Shown: piece after piece, positions 1 to 7,294 of the stretch
How positions within the stretch are numbered: the stretch's first letter is position 1
How the letters are laid out: every line of letters starts with the position of its first letter
NCBI GenBank assembly: GCA_027451785.1
Contig: DAIDIS010000233.1
Coordinates: forward strand, 1-21,810
Source: Acidimicrobiales bacterium
GTDB lineage: Bacteria; Actinomycetota; Acidimicrobiia; Acidimicrobiales; JAKAVM01
Length of the DNA stretch: 21,810 nucleotides
Reading direction: 5' to 3'
The notes under the pieces: model-generated
Database searches by the model: none
Told to the model about the DNA's origin: nothing
Seen by the model: the letters and a program-made list of their open reading frames with translations, nothing else
Program-made: the position numbers and the translations under genes

Positions 1-625
1 CCCTCGTATCCGTCCCGTAGTACACACGTGCGGTGTCAATTGGTCTGTAAAGGAAAGCCATCTCCAGAGCAGAACCGATTGCCAGCACCCCTGAACCTAT
101 CGCCAGGATCTTCCCCGGAATGCTCAACCTCCGTCGAAGTACCAGAAAGACAATAAGCGGCCAAACCAGGTAGAACTGCTCCTCGATGGCAAGCGACCAT
201 GTGTGTAGCAAGAGGGAGGGATTTAGGCTCTGGAGAAAGTAATTCGTCTGGGAGGCAATGAAGTGCCAATTGGCGAAGTAGAAGAGCGACGCAAGCGCAT
301 CCGATCTGAAGGACGGGAAGGAATTGACCGAGTCGAAGAGCGATATAAACACTGAGACGACCAAGAGCATCGCGATAAGTCCTGGCAGGAGTCTCCTTGC
401 TCTGCGCGCCCAGAATTGGCGAAGCGAAATTGACCCCGTTTTGGAATGTTCCGCAAGAAGGAGCGAAGTAATCAGGTAGCCGGATAATACGAAAAACGTG
501 TCGACTCCAAGGAATCCCCCACGAGCCCAGCTGAAACCGAGGTGATAGAGAATCACACCTCCGATGGCAAGCGCACGGACCCCATCCAGAGCGGGAACGT
601 GGCGGACTCTTCCATCGGATTCCAT
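1..625 (-). CDS. Acyltransferase family 3 membrane protein (OafA/YrhL-like), N-terminal part
   Basis: Reading the minus strand from an ATG at 625-623 gives an open frame of 208 codons that runs off the window, so the C-terminal part is missing. The start reads MESDGRVRHVPALDGVRALA, typical of acyltransferase-3 proteins. It is followed by hydrophobic membrane segments, an F-W-A-R-R-x-R-R-L-L-P box, the family hallmark HTWSLAIEEQFYLVWP (about residues 142-157), and YYGTDTR at the window edge. Members move acetyl or other acyl groups onto cell-surface sugars, lipids or peptidoglycan. The acceptor cannot be told from this fragment. A purine-rich GGAGGGGA stands just before the ATG, closer than usual. 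The frame that starts at 635 on the same strand overlaps this one but has no family features. Confidence 0.9.
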   Translation of the reverse strand, partial: MESDGRVRHVPALDGVRALAIGGVILYHLGFSWARGGFLGVDTFFVLSGYLITSLLLAEHSKTGSISLRQFWARRARRLLPGLIAMLLVVSVFISLFDSVNSFPSFRSDALASLFYFANWHFIASQTNYFLQSLNPSLLLHTWSLAIEEQFYLVWPLIVFLVLRRRLSIPGKILAIGSGVLAIGSALEMAFLYRPIDTARVYYGTDTR

Positions 626-735
626 TCCCCTCCATGGCTGCGTCGGCCTCGAGGTCGCCGTCGATAGGTTCAACCGACCGTTCTCACTTCATCTGTGAAT
701 TCGCTAAGACCTACGGCCCTCACGTACATCTCTGG

Positions 736-765
736 CTTATCGGCCTTTTGGCATGACAATCTCAA
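736..765 (-). promoter_or_regulatory. Possible sigma-70 promoter for the acyltransferase gene
   Basis: On the minus strand TTGAGA (765-760) and GATAAG (741-736) are separated by 18 bases. Each hexamer matches the consensus at four positions. It lies about 110 bases before the acyltransferase start. The call rests only on this match. Confidence 0.3.
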
Positions 766-790
766 TAGAGATCGTCGATCAATCAGCGTT

Positions 791-810
791 CGAAATCCGC
801 CACGGATTCG
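791..810. repeat. Short inverted repeat in the intergenic region
   Basis: Arms CGAAATCCG and CGGATTCG flank a 3-base spacer and pair over eight positions with one bulged A. It sits upstream of the putative acyltransferase promoter and could be an operator. A chance match is also possible. Confidence 0.3.
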
Positions 811-944
811 ATGTCCGCCCCAGATCCGGGAGAATGGAGGTGCGTCAAACTAAAGACTGTCGCCGAATTCGTCTCAATTAGTCCCCAGCTCTAGGCATTC
901 GGTGCCAATTCGAAACGGGAGATTGCGAATGCGTCATTGCGGAC

Positions 945-972
945 AGGCTCTTGGCCATCAAGCCTGGAGCCT
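945..972 (-). other. Hairpin directly downstream of tRNA-Leu
   Basis: On the minus strand AGGCTC and GAGCCT form a 6-bp outer stem, then a 2x2 internal loop, then GGC/GCC closing a 6-base loop. It begins 7 bases after the encoded CCA end. No T-run follows, so it is not a standard intrinsic terminator. It may aid 3' processing or termination. Confidence 0.35.
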
Positions 973-978
973 AAACCC

Positions 979-1065
979 TGGTGTCGGAGGGGGGACTTGA
1001 ACCCCCACGCCCTTGCGGGCACTAGCCCCTCAAGCTAGCGCGTCTGCCTATTCCGCCACTCCGAC
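979..1065 (-). tRNA. tRNA-Leu (anticodon GAG)
   Basis: Read on the minus strand, the acceptor arms GTCGGAG and CTCCGAC pair perfectly. The anticodon stem CTAGC/GCTAG encloses the loop TTGAGGG, giving anticodon GAG, which reads CUC and CUU. The long variable arm with GCCC-GCAA-GGGC is typical of class II leucine tRNAs. The T arm is GGGGG-TTCAAGT-CCCCC, and discriminator A is followed by an encoded CCA (981-979). It starts 23 bases after the stop of the solute-binding lipoprotein on the same strand, so it may be the last member of that transcript. Confidence 0.97.
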
Positions 1066-1088
1066 TTGTGTGACGTTGTTACCTGTCC

Positions 1089-2852
1089 CTATTTTACTTT
1101 CTGTGATGATAGCGGAATCCCAGGCGCCTCGGTAACCCGCCAGGACTGCATATTCCAGAAAGGAGTGGAGAGGCTCGGGTTGCCCGAAACCCCCACTAGG
1201 CTGGCGGACCAGATCGCCTCAGTCGGGTCCTGGAAGAGCGGTAATGCAACCATGTCGCCCCATAGGAGATTGTCGATCTCATCGTAGTCTTGGCCGGCGT
1301 GATACGGGTCGGGATTCACTATTGCCGCCTGGAACAGCGAATTCACCTGGGTATTGTCATAGCCGAACGGGTTGGCGGACGCCTCCGACACGTTTTCCTC
1401 CTGTCCTCCAGACCCTCCCCGCAGACTCTTGCCCGATCCGAACGGATCCTGTGCCGAGAAGCTTCCGAACTCGAATGCGCTCCAGGAAGGGTAAGGAGAA
1501 ACGGTCTCTTGAACCTCCGCCATCTGGAAGTTGCCAGCGTCAAGTTCCTTTGCCAGACCCGTTCCATTCCGAGGAAGAAGGCTTACGGCAATTCCCGCCG
1601 CCTTTAACTCTCCGACAAGCTCGTTGGCAACTGCGTCGGATAGAGGCTTTGAGCTGTCGAAGGACAATCCAACAGTTAACGGGGCTGATGACCCAGGCGC
1701 GTGCCAGTAACCATCACCTCCCATGGTGAAGTTGGCCTCCGTCATCTCCTTCTCGGAGACTCCCGGGTGCGGCGAGTTGTACTCGTTCCCATCGGAGACA
1801 TAGTTCGACTGTCCATTTACGAAAATATGGTTATTGTTCAATGGAGCGCCTTGCTCGTAAGAGCCAATGGCGAGGTTTGCGATGGCTCCCCTATTTACGT
1901 AGTTCGCAATTGCGTCTCGCACGCGGTAGTCGGAGAACAACGGATCCCTCAAATTGAAATCAATCTGCTCAAAACTCTCTCCAAGTAGGGTCTGCGAGCC
2001 CTCAAGGAGCCGACCTGGAGTGACCGGCGGAAGCAACTCCGACCCGTCCGATGTTGCAAGCTGTGCGGAACCGTTCAAGACGGCTTCCGCTGCTTTCGCC
2101 GAGCTCGAGACCAATTTGAACGTGACGCTTGCCAATGAGGTTCTAGGACCCCAAAAATGCGGGTTGCGACCAAGAATGACATCAGCTGGGCCGGAACTTA
2201 CAATCTCGAATGGACCTCCGGAGAACCCGGTCAACGAGGACGCGTTGAAACCCTGACTCCAGCCGATCCTCTCCGATAGCCCTGCCGGGATCAGCGGGCT
2301 GAACATTGACTCCCAGTCCGAGAACGCTTGTTTGAACTTCACTGTGACGACCCGTCCATCTTGGGAACCCGAAATCGAAGCGATGTCCTCATAACCGAAA
2401 TCTGGAACCGCCTGAAAAGGCTGGCCCCCAAGGTCTTTGAACTGCGGGTCTCCGGATTGCGCATGCCAGTCGTAGACGAAATCGGCTAATCCCATCGGCT
2501 TACCGTCCGACCATCGAGCCCGCGGATTCAGCTTGTACTCAACCGTTTGAGGTGAAGTTGATACAAGCTCTGCGCTTTCCATGATCGAGCTGTTTAAGAC
2601 AGGGAATTCCTGAGGGTTGACCTGAAACACCGAGGGCAGTACCTGGGACACGATCTCACGAGACACGAAGCCGCTTCCTTCTGGAGTGAGCGGATTGAGG
2701 TTTCCGGGGATCGAGGTCACCGCTACGTTGATAGCACCGTTCGCCAAAATCACCGAGGCGTTGGCGGATGCATTGTGGGACGAGGGAGATGCGCAGGCGG
2801 GAATAAAGCTCAACAACAATGTCGCCGCGACTAGTCGTCCAAAGGACTTCAT
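1089..2852 (-). CDS. ABC-type solute-binding lipoprotein, family 5 (peptide/DppA type, LpqW-like)
   Basis: A 587-residue extracytoplasmic binding protein. From the chosen ATG at 2852 the N-terminus is MKSFGRLVAATLLLSFIPAC: a basic start, a hydrophobic core and a lipobox I-P-A-C, with Cys20 as the lipidated residue. The mature part has family 5 features: an early NPLTPEGSGFVSREI segment, 'ARWSDGKP', 'FKQAFSDWESMFSPLIPAG', and 'YRVRDAIANYVNR' in the second lobe. Family members bind oligopeptides, nickel or other solutes. Mycobacterial LpqW uses the fold for cell-envelope lipoglycan work instead. No permease or ATPase gene is adjacent, so an orphan or non-transport role is possible. A GTG at 2879 would add nine residues; neither start has a strong ribosome site. 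It follows secG on the same strand and precedes tRNA-Leu. Confidence 0.85.
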   Translation of the reverse strand: MKSFGRLVAATLLLSFIPACASPSSHNASANASVILANGAINVAVTSIPGNLNPLTPEGSGFVSREIVSQVLPSVFQVNPQEFPVLNSSIMESAELVSTSPQTVEYKLNPRARWSDGKPMGLADFVYDWHAQSGDPQFKDLGGQPFQAVPDFGYEDIASISGSQDGRVVTVKFKQAFSDWESMFSPLIPAGLSERIGWSQGFNASSLTGFSGGPFEIVSSGPADVILGRNPHFWGPRTSLASVTFKLVSSSAKAAEAVLNGSAQLATSDGSELLPPVTPGRLLEGSQTLLGESFEQIDFNLRDPLFSDYRVRDAIANYVNRGAIANLAIGSYEQGAPLNNNHIFVNGQSNYVSDGNEYNSPHPGVSEKEMTEANFTMGGDGYWHAPGSSAPLTVGLSFDSSKPLSDAVANELVGELKAAGIAVSLLPRNGTGLAKELDAGNFQMAEVQETVSPYPSWSAFEFGSFSAQDPFGSGKSLRGGSGGQEENVSEASANPFGYDNTQVNSLFQAAIVNPDPYHAGQDYDEIDNLLWGDMVALPLFQDPTEAIWSASLVGVSGNPSLSTPFWNMQSWRVTEAPGIPLSSQKVK

Positions 2853-2911
2853 CGTTTTGCCCAGCCGGCCGGCAGCCACAACCCGTCGGGTCGAAGACCT
2901 GAGAAACTGGG

Positions 2912-3142
2912 TTACTGCAGCCTCAAGTCCAGCGAGATCGTCGTAAACGTGAAGATAACGGCCATCGCGACCGTGAGGCGGTCCAGATTCCGCTCAACGA
3001 CGGTCGATCCTGAGGACAAACCACTGGTAGCGCCACCCAACATGTCGGAAAGCCCGCCGCCTCGTCCCGAATGCAACAAGATCAGCATGATCAGCGCTAA
3101 CGACACGATCACCTGCACCACGACTATAACTGCCGTTAACAA
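2912..3142 (-). CDS. secG: Preprotein translocase subunit SecG
   Basis: A 76-residue protein with the SecG layout: a first membrane helix at about residues 3-23 (V-I-V-V-V-Q-V-I-V-S-L-A-L-I-M-L-I-L-L), then HSGRGGGLSDMLGG, a polar stretch with S-T-V-V-E-R-N-L-D-R-L-T, and a second helix at about 57-72. SecG assists the SecYE channel in protein export. The start is TTG at 3142-3140, supported by GGAGG seven bases upstream. It follows tpiA with a 78-base gap, the usual place of secG behind the glycolytic genes in actinobacteria. Confidence 0.95.
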   Translation of the reverse strand: MLTAVIVVVQVIVSLALIMLILLHSGRGGGLSDMLGGATSGLSSGSTVVERNLDRLTVAMAVIFTFTTISLDLRLQ

Positions 3143-3177
3143 CTTCCTGCCTCCGGAAATAATCCCAACCGTGAAAC

Positions 3178-3204
3178 CTTATAAAGCTCACTCGGCGGAA
3201 TCAA
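3178..3204 (-). promoter_or_regulatory. Possible internal promoter before secG
   Basis: On the minus strand TTGATT (3204-3199) and TATAAG (3183-3178) lie 15 bases apart in the tpiA-secG gap. The hexamers are fair but the spacer is short, so this is tentative. Confidence 0.25.
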
Positions 3205-3220
3205 CTCGCCAGTAAATATT

Positions 3221-4060
3221 TCACTCATTCGGCGCCATCCGCGCACAATTTACGATCGCCGCAAACTCTTCGGGCACCAAGCTTGCCCCTCCGACCAACA
3301 ACCCGTCGATGTCCTGTTGTTCCAGGATAATCCCTGCTGTTTGCGGTTTTACCGAGCCTCCATACTGGATCCTCACCTGCCTGGCTAGGTCTGAAGATGA
3401 TCCCGCAGAGAAAATCTCACCAATGCAGTCCCTGATGAGCTTGGCTACCTCCTGGGCGTCCTCCGCAGAAGCGTTTAGCCCTGTGCCGATGGCCCAGATC
3501 GGCTCGTACGCGATTACCAGTTTCGGAAGAAACTTCCTGTTGAGTCCTTTCACCGCATGCTCCACCTGGCCGGATATTTTCGAAACCCACCCACCGCTTT
3601 GGCGCTCGTCAAGAGTCTCGCCAACACAGACGATCGGACATATGGATGTCGGCATAATCGCGTCGATCTTCTCCCTGACCAATTCGTCGGTCTCTCCAAA
3701 GATCTCTCTTCGCTCCGAGTGCCCAAGTATCACCAGGCCAACGTTCAATTTCTCCAGCATTATGGGAGATATCTCGCCGGTGAAGGCGCCTTTTTGCTCC
3801 TTGTAGCAGTTTTGCGCCCCGAGAATCACATCCGATTCCTCTGACTCCAGAATCGTCTGGACAGACCTCAGGGCGGTGAAAGGCGGATGAATGCTGATTT
3901 GGACTGGCCGAGATTCAAACATAGGCATGGTTGCCTTTGCCTCGGTTTCCGCCAAGAGCAGGCAGAGCTTCCTTACGACCTGAATTGCCTCCAGATGCGT
4001 ATTATTCATCTTCCAGTTCCCGCTGATCAGCGGGATCCTGGCGAGCGCCTTTTCCGTCAC
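3221..4060 (-). CDS. tpiA: Triosephosphate isomerase
   Basis: Interconverts dihydroxyacetone phosphate and glyceraldehyde 3-phosphate. The family landmarks are in order: PLISGNWKMN near residue 10 with the active-site Lys, LGHSERR with the electrophilic His, AYEPIWAIGTG with the catalytic Glu and flexible loop 6, and QYGGSVKP plus LVGGASL for phosphate binding. At 279 residues it is somewhat longer than the usual 250-260. The extra length is a few N-terminal residues and an insertion around 38-52 (A-E-T-E-A-K-A-T-M-P-M-F-E-S). The start is GTG, and its first base is the last base of the pgk stop (TAGTG). This one-base overlap points to translational coupling. Confidence 0.97.
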   Translation of the reverse strand: MTEKALARIPLISGNWKMNNTHLEAIQVVRKLCLLLAETEAKATMPMFESRPVQISIHPPFTALRSVQTILESEESDVILGAQNCYKEQKGAFTGEISPIMLEKLNVGLVILGHSERREIFGETDELVREKIDAIMPTSICPIVCVGETLDERQSGGWVSKISGQVEHAVKGLNRKFLPKLVIAYEPIWAIGTGLNASAEDAQEVAKLIRDCIGEIFSAGSSSDLARQVRIQYGGSVKPQTAGIILEQQDIDGLLVGGASLVPEEFAAIVNCARMAPNE

Positions 4061-5205
4061 TAGTCTTTGTGGTGGCTTCTGATCGACTCGAAAGCGGGCA
4101 AAGCACCGTCCAGCTCCAGAAAGGCCAACGAGGCACCACCCCCTGAAGACAAATGACTGAATCGACCGGCTATGCCCATCTGGCGAACCGCTCTAGCGCT
4201 GTCTCCACCTCCGACGACGGTATAGGCACCCGAATCCGCCACAGCCTTCGCGACTTCTCTGGTGCCTTCCGCAAAGCGGTGGTCCTCAAATAGACCCATC
4301 GGCCCATTCCAGAAAACCGTCCCGCTTCCCTTCAGTTCCGAACTGAAGGACTCTCTGGTTTTGGGCCCTATATCCAAACCCTTCCACCCCGCAGGAATGG
4401 TCCGTCCAAAAACGGCGACTTCCTCTTCGAATTGTCCTCCACCGCGCATGGCGACAATGTCAGTTGGCAAAACGATTCTGCGTCCTGAATCGATTAACTG
4501 CCTACAGATATCCAGGTAGTCCGGGTCGACCATTGAGTCACCTACATCGTGACCCAGGGCAGCAAGGAAGGTGAAGCACATTCCCCCGCCGATTAATACT
4601 GCGTCCATCTTCGGCACCAGCGCTTTGAGGAGGGATATTTTGTCGCCGACCTTGGCACCGCCAAGGATGGCCAGACATGGTCTCTCCGGTTCGGCTGTGA
4701 TCTTTGCCAAAGCCCTTACTTCGGCTTCCACCAGTCTTCCGATCGCACTCGGCAGGTAGTCCGGCGGACCGACCACCGAAGCGTGAAGACGATGAGCTGT
4801 CCCAAAGGCATCGTTGACGTACAAGTCGCAACCTGAAATGAGGTTCTTTACGAATACTGGGTCGTTAGCCTGTTCACCTGGGTCAAAGCGCAGGTTTTCC
4901 ATCACCTCGACACCGGCGAGCCTGCCCGAAAGGTACTCGGCGACAGGCTTCAAAGAGAGCTTCGGCTCTACCCTTCCCGACGGCCTGCCCAAGTGCGAGC
5001 AAACTTTGACTGAAGCCCCACGCTCGACAAGCCAATTCAACGTAGGTATCGCTGCGTCTACGCGGAAGGTGTCTGCGATCTCCATCCCGCCACTGACCGA
5101 CTCGGTCAATGGAACATTCAGGTCAGCCCTTACCAAAACGACCTTGCCTTCCACTGGAGGGAGATCTTCCAGAATGGGTAGGCCCATTGGACCGGAGAGG
5201 CTCAT
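4060..5205 (-). CDS. pgk: Phosphoglycerate kinase
   Basis: Transfers phosphate from 1,3-bisphosphoglycerate to ADP. Visible motifs are KVVLVRADLNVPL (about 21-33) for substrate binding, CSHLGRPSG, ENLRF, YVNDAFGTAHR, LGGAKVGDKISLL, LIGGGMCFTFL, FWNGPMGLFE, and a C-terminal GGGDSARAV with SGGGASLAFLE at the nucleotide site. At 381 residues it is slightly short for the family but nothing essential looks missing. The ATG at 5205 lies 7 bases after the gap stop, and the stop overlaps the tpiA start by one base. These are classic operon spacings. Confidence 0.97.
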   Translation of the reverse strand: MSLSGPMGLPILEDLPPVEGKVVLVRADLNVPLTESVSGGMEIADTFRVDAAIPTLNWLVERGASVKVCSHLGRPSGRVEPKLSLKPVAEYLSGRLAGVEVMENLRFDPGEQANDPVFVKNLISGCDLYVNDAFGTAHRLHASVVGPPDYLPSAIGRLVEAEVRALAKITAEPERPCLAILGGAKVGDKISLLKALVPKMDAVLIGGGMCFTFLAALGHDVGDSMVDPDYLDICRQLIDSGRRIVLPTDIVAMRGGGQFEEEVAVFGRTIPAGWKGLDIGPKTRESFSSELKGSGTVFWNGPMGLFEDHRFAEGTREVAKAVADSGAYTVVGGGDSARAVRQMGIAGRFSHLSSGGGASLAFLELDGALPAFESIRSHHKD

Positions 5206-5212
5206 ATTCGCT

Positions 5213-6262
5213 TCAGCCGGCTACTACGGCTGTTAGGTCAATCAGCCTGGAGGAATAGCCCCACTCATTGTCATACCAGCCGAATACCTTTACCAATGTT
5301 GACGACCCGTCAATGGGCGAGACCATTGTCAGTGGTGCATCGAAAGTACACGATGCGGAGGAACCCACGATATCCGAAGAGACAATAGGACCGTCGGAAT
5401 AGTCGAGCACGCGAGAAAGGGACCCCTGCGTCGCTGCCTTGGAGAAGGCCTCATTTATCTCTTCCGGCGACACAGATGCCTTGATTATCCCCGTAAAGTC
5501 CGTAATTGAGCCATCTTGCACCGGAACCCTCAATGACAACCCGTCGAGTTTTCCCTTCATGGAGGGCATCACTTGACCCGTGGCCCTTGCCGCTCCCGTT
5601 GAAGTGGGAACGATGTTTACAGCGGCGGCCCTGGCCCTTCTCAAGTCCTTGTGCACCAAGTCGAGTAGGTTCTGGTCGTTGGTATAGGCGTGAACGGTGG
5701 TCATGAGGCCGTTTTGGACTCCAAAAGCATCCTCAAGCACCTTTATCATCGGCACAAAGCAGTTGGTGGTGCACGAAGCATTTGAGACCACCCGGTGGGT
5801 CTTGGAATCGAACTGATCGTCATTGACGCCGACTACAAACGTTGCGTCGACGTTGGTAGCCGGAGCGGAGATGATCACCCGCTTAGCGCCTGCTTCCAGG
5901 TGGGCTGAGGCCTTCTCCCCGTCCGTGAAAACGCCGGTTGACTCGATTACGACGTCGACGCCAAAGTCCTTCCAGCGCAACGCCTTAGGATCCCTTTCGG
6001 AAAAGACCGTCATCTCCTTCCCGTCCACTGAGATCGAGTTGTCGGTGGAGGTAACCGTTGCATCGAGCCGACCATGAGTCGAGTCCATCGACAGCAGGTG
6101 AGCGTTGACTTTGGTCGGGGCCAGGTCGTTGAGGGCAACAACCTCGATTTCTATAGGCCGGCCGTCCGGCCCCGAAATGCCCTGTTTGGTTGCGACTCTT
6201 GCAGCCCGGTAGAAGTTCCGCCCGATCCTTCCAAATCCGTTGATGCCGACCCTAATCGTCAC
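5213..6262 (-). CDS. gap: Glyceraldehyde-3-phosphate dehydrogenase, type I
   Basis: Oxidises glyceraldehyde 3-phosphate to 1,3-bisphosphoglycerate. The GTG at 6262 is chosen because GGAGG stands six bases before it and the protein then opens with MTIRVGINGFGRIGRN, the NAD-binding Rossmann start. An upstream TTG at 6280 would add six residues but lies in front of that ribosome site. The catalytic Cys is in SNASCTTNC and the partner His in TTVHAYTND. The anionic loop keeps Asp (ALNDL), which favours NAD+ over NADP+. The segment LLDLVHKDLRRARAA has Val where most glycolytic enzymes have Pro before HKD. Final size is 349 residues. A 156-base gap with two hairpins separates it from rapZ, and pgk follows after 7 bases. 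Confidence 0.96.
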   Translation of the reverse strand: MTIRVGINGFGRIGRNFYRAARVATKQGISGPDGRPIEIEVVALNDLAPTKVNAHLLSMDSTHGRLDATVTSTDNSISVDGKEMTVFSERDPKALRWKDFGVDVVIESTGVFTDGEKASAHLEAGAKRVIISAPATNVDATFVVGVNDDQFDSKTHRVVSNASCTTNCFVPMIKVLEDAFGVQNGLMTTVHAYTNDQNLLDLVHKDLRRARAAAVNIVPTSTGAARATGQVMPSMKGKLDGLSLRVPVQDGSITDFTGIIKASVSPEEINEAFSKAATQGSLSRVLDYSDGPIVSSDIVGSSASCTFDAPLTMVSPIDGSSTLVKVFGWYDNEWGYSSRLIDLTAVVAG

Positions 6263-6345
6263 TGCGCTCCTCCGAAACAACGGGAAACACCGTTTGCCCT
6301 CATCGATTGTCCCAACTTCTCATTGCGAGAGTTTCTCCCTGCACT

Positions 6346-6380
6346 CCCAAGGTTACGCCTGGGAAAGCTGCCCTTGCAGC
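6346..6380 (-). promoter_or_regulatory. Two tandem hairpins in the rapZ-gap gap
   Basis: On the minus strand GCTGC-AAGG-GCAGC (6380-6367) is a perfect 5-bp stem with a tetraloop. It is followed by TTT and then CCCAGG-CGTAA-CCTTGGG (6363-6346), a 6-bp stem with one bulged T. They lie 84 bases or more before the gap start. They could be a leaky terminator, an attenuator or a stability element at an operon junction. The T-runs are too short for a firm terminator call. Confidence 0.4.
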
Positions 6381-6418
6381 GAGCAGAGTCTACAGATGAG
6401 CGGCCAATTAATGAAAAA

Positions 6419-7294
6419 TCAAGAAAACACTTTGGCCAGGTCCCTGTGCCTGACCACCGGCTTGGCACCTGCAACCCGCAATCGGTCGGCCAGCTCCTCT
6501 GCCAACACCACGGACCGATGCTGGCCACCAGTACAACCGACGGCGACCGTCAAATATGACTTACCCTCCAGCTTGTACTTAGGAACCAGAAAATCCAGTA
6601 ACTCCCCAACCTTATCCAGGAACGCAACGGAGTCCGGGAAAGCTATCACGTATTCACGAACCTTTACGTCCAGGCCAGTGAGTGGCCGAAGCTCCTCGAC
6701 CCAATGTGGGTTGGGCAGGAACCTGGCGTCGAAAACCATGTCCACGTCCAGAGGGATTCCATGCTTGAAGCCAAAGGAGACAATTTGTAGCCTCAGGTCG
6801 CCTTCGGATCCGTCGCCGTGGAAAACCTCCGTCAGTCGCTGGCGGAGCTGGTGAACGTTGAGCTGTGACGTGTCGATCACCAGGTCGGCATAGGTTCTCA
6901 GGTTATCCAGAGCAACTCTCTCGGATGACACCGCTTCCGCCAGTGACCCCGAAGCTTCCGCCTGCGGCGTAAGTGGGTGTCTCCGCCTGGTTCCCTCATA
7001 CCTGCGAACCAAAACACCGTCCGACGCGTCCAGAAACAACACACGGACATGTGCGTTGGCCATCCGCAAAGACTCGACCGCTGGACGTACATCATCTGCC
7101 TTGTCTCCCCGGCCCCTGCCGATGACCAAAGCGACTCGTTCCGCCTCGGAGCCCCCTTCAACCAGTTCGGCGACCTTAGGCAGCAGCGAGGCCGGCATGT
7201 TGTCAATGACAAACCAACCGAGATCCTCAAATGTTGCAGCAGCAGTAGATCGCCCGGCGCCCGACATTCCCGAGATGATCAAGAATTCACTCAA
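6419..7294 (-). CDS. rapZ: RapZ/YvcJ-family nucleotide-binding protein
   Basis: A 291-residue P-loop protein. The Walker A motif GMSGAGRSTA lies at residues 9-18, the switch-like segment VLFLDASD with RYEGTRRRHPL is near 90-115, and the C-terminal hallmark GCTGGQHRSV is at about 253-262. In Escherichia coli RapZ guides RNase E to the small RNA GlmZ. Gram-positive homologues bind ATP and GTP, and their role is less clear. The start is TTG at 7294, inside the last codons of uvrC (8-base overlap), so the two are likely coupled. The frame ends 156 bases before gap. In most actinobacteria yvcK and whiA would stand in that place. Confidence 0.93.
   Translation of the reverse strand: MSEFLIISGMSGAGRSTAAATFEDLGWFVIDNMPASLLPKVAELVEGGSEAERVALVIGRGRGDKADDVRPAVESLRMANAHVRVLFLDASDGVLVRRYEGTRRRHPLTPQAEASGSLAEAVSSERVALDNLRTYADLVIDTSQLNVHQLRQRLTEVFHGDGSEGDLRLQIVSFGFKHGIPLDVDMVFDARFLPNPHWVEELRPLTGLDVKVREYVIAFPDSVAFLDKVGELLDFLVPKYKLEGKSYLTVAVGCTGGQHRSVVLAEELADRLRVAGAKPVVRHRDLAKVFS

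Larger units (their letters stand above)
626..978. other. Gene-free stretch between acyltransferase and tRNA-Leu
   Basis: About 350 bases with no convincing coding frame on either strand. It holds the likely promoter of the acyltransferase (736-765), a short inverted repeat (791-810) and a hairpin just behind the tRNA (945-972). Nothing else stood out. Confidence 0.6.

Noticed and set aside
36..635. A 199-codon frame on the minus strand over the acyltransferase
   Set aside because: The overlapping frame from 625 encodes clear acyltransferase-3 motifs (HTWSLAIEEQFYLVWP); this one shows no family features.
1244..1729. Plus-strand frame of 161 codons opposite the lipoprotein gene
   Set aside because: Antisense shadow, Arg/Pro-rich with no motif; the minus-strand protein is a clear binding lipoprotein.
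6262..6280. TTG start of gap at 6280
   Set aside because: The GGAGG ribosome site lies between it and the GTG at 6262, and the conserved protein begins at the GTG.
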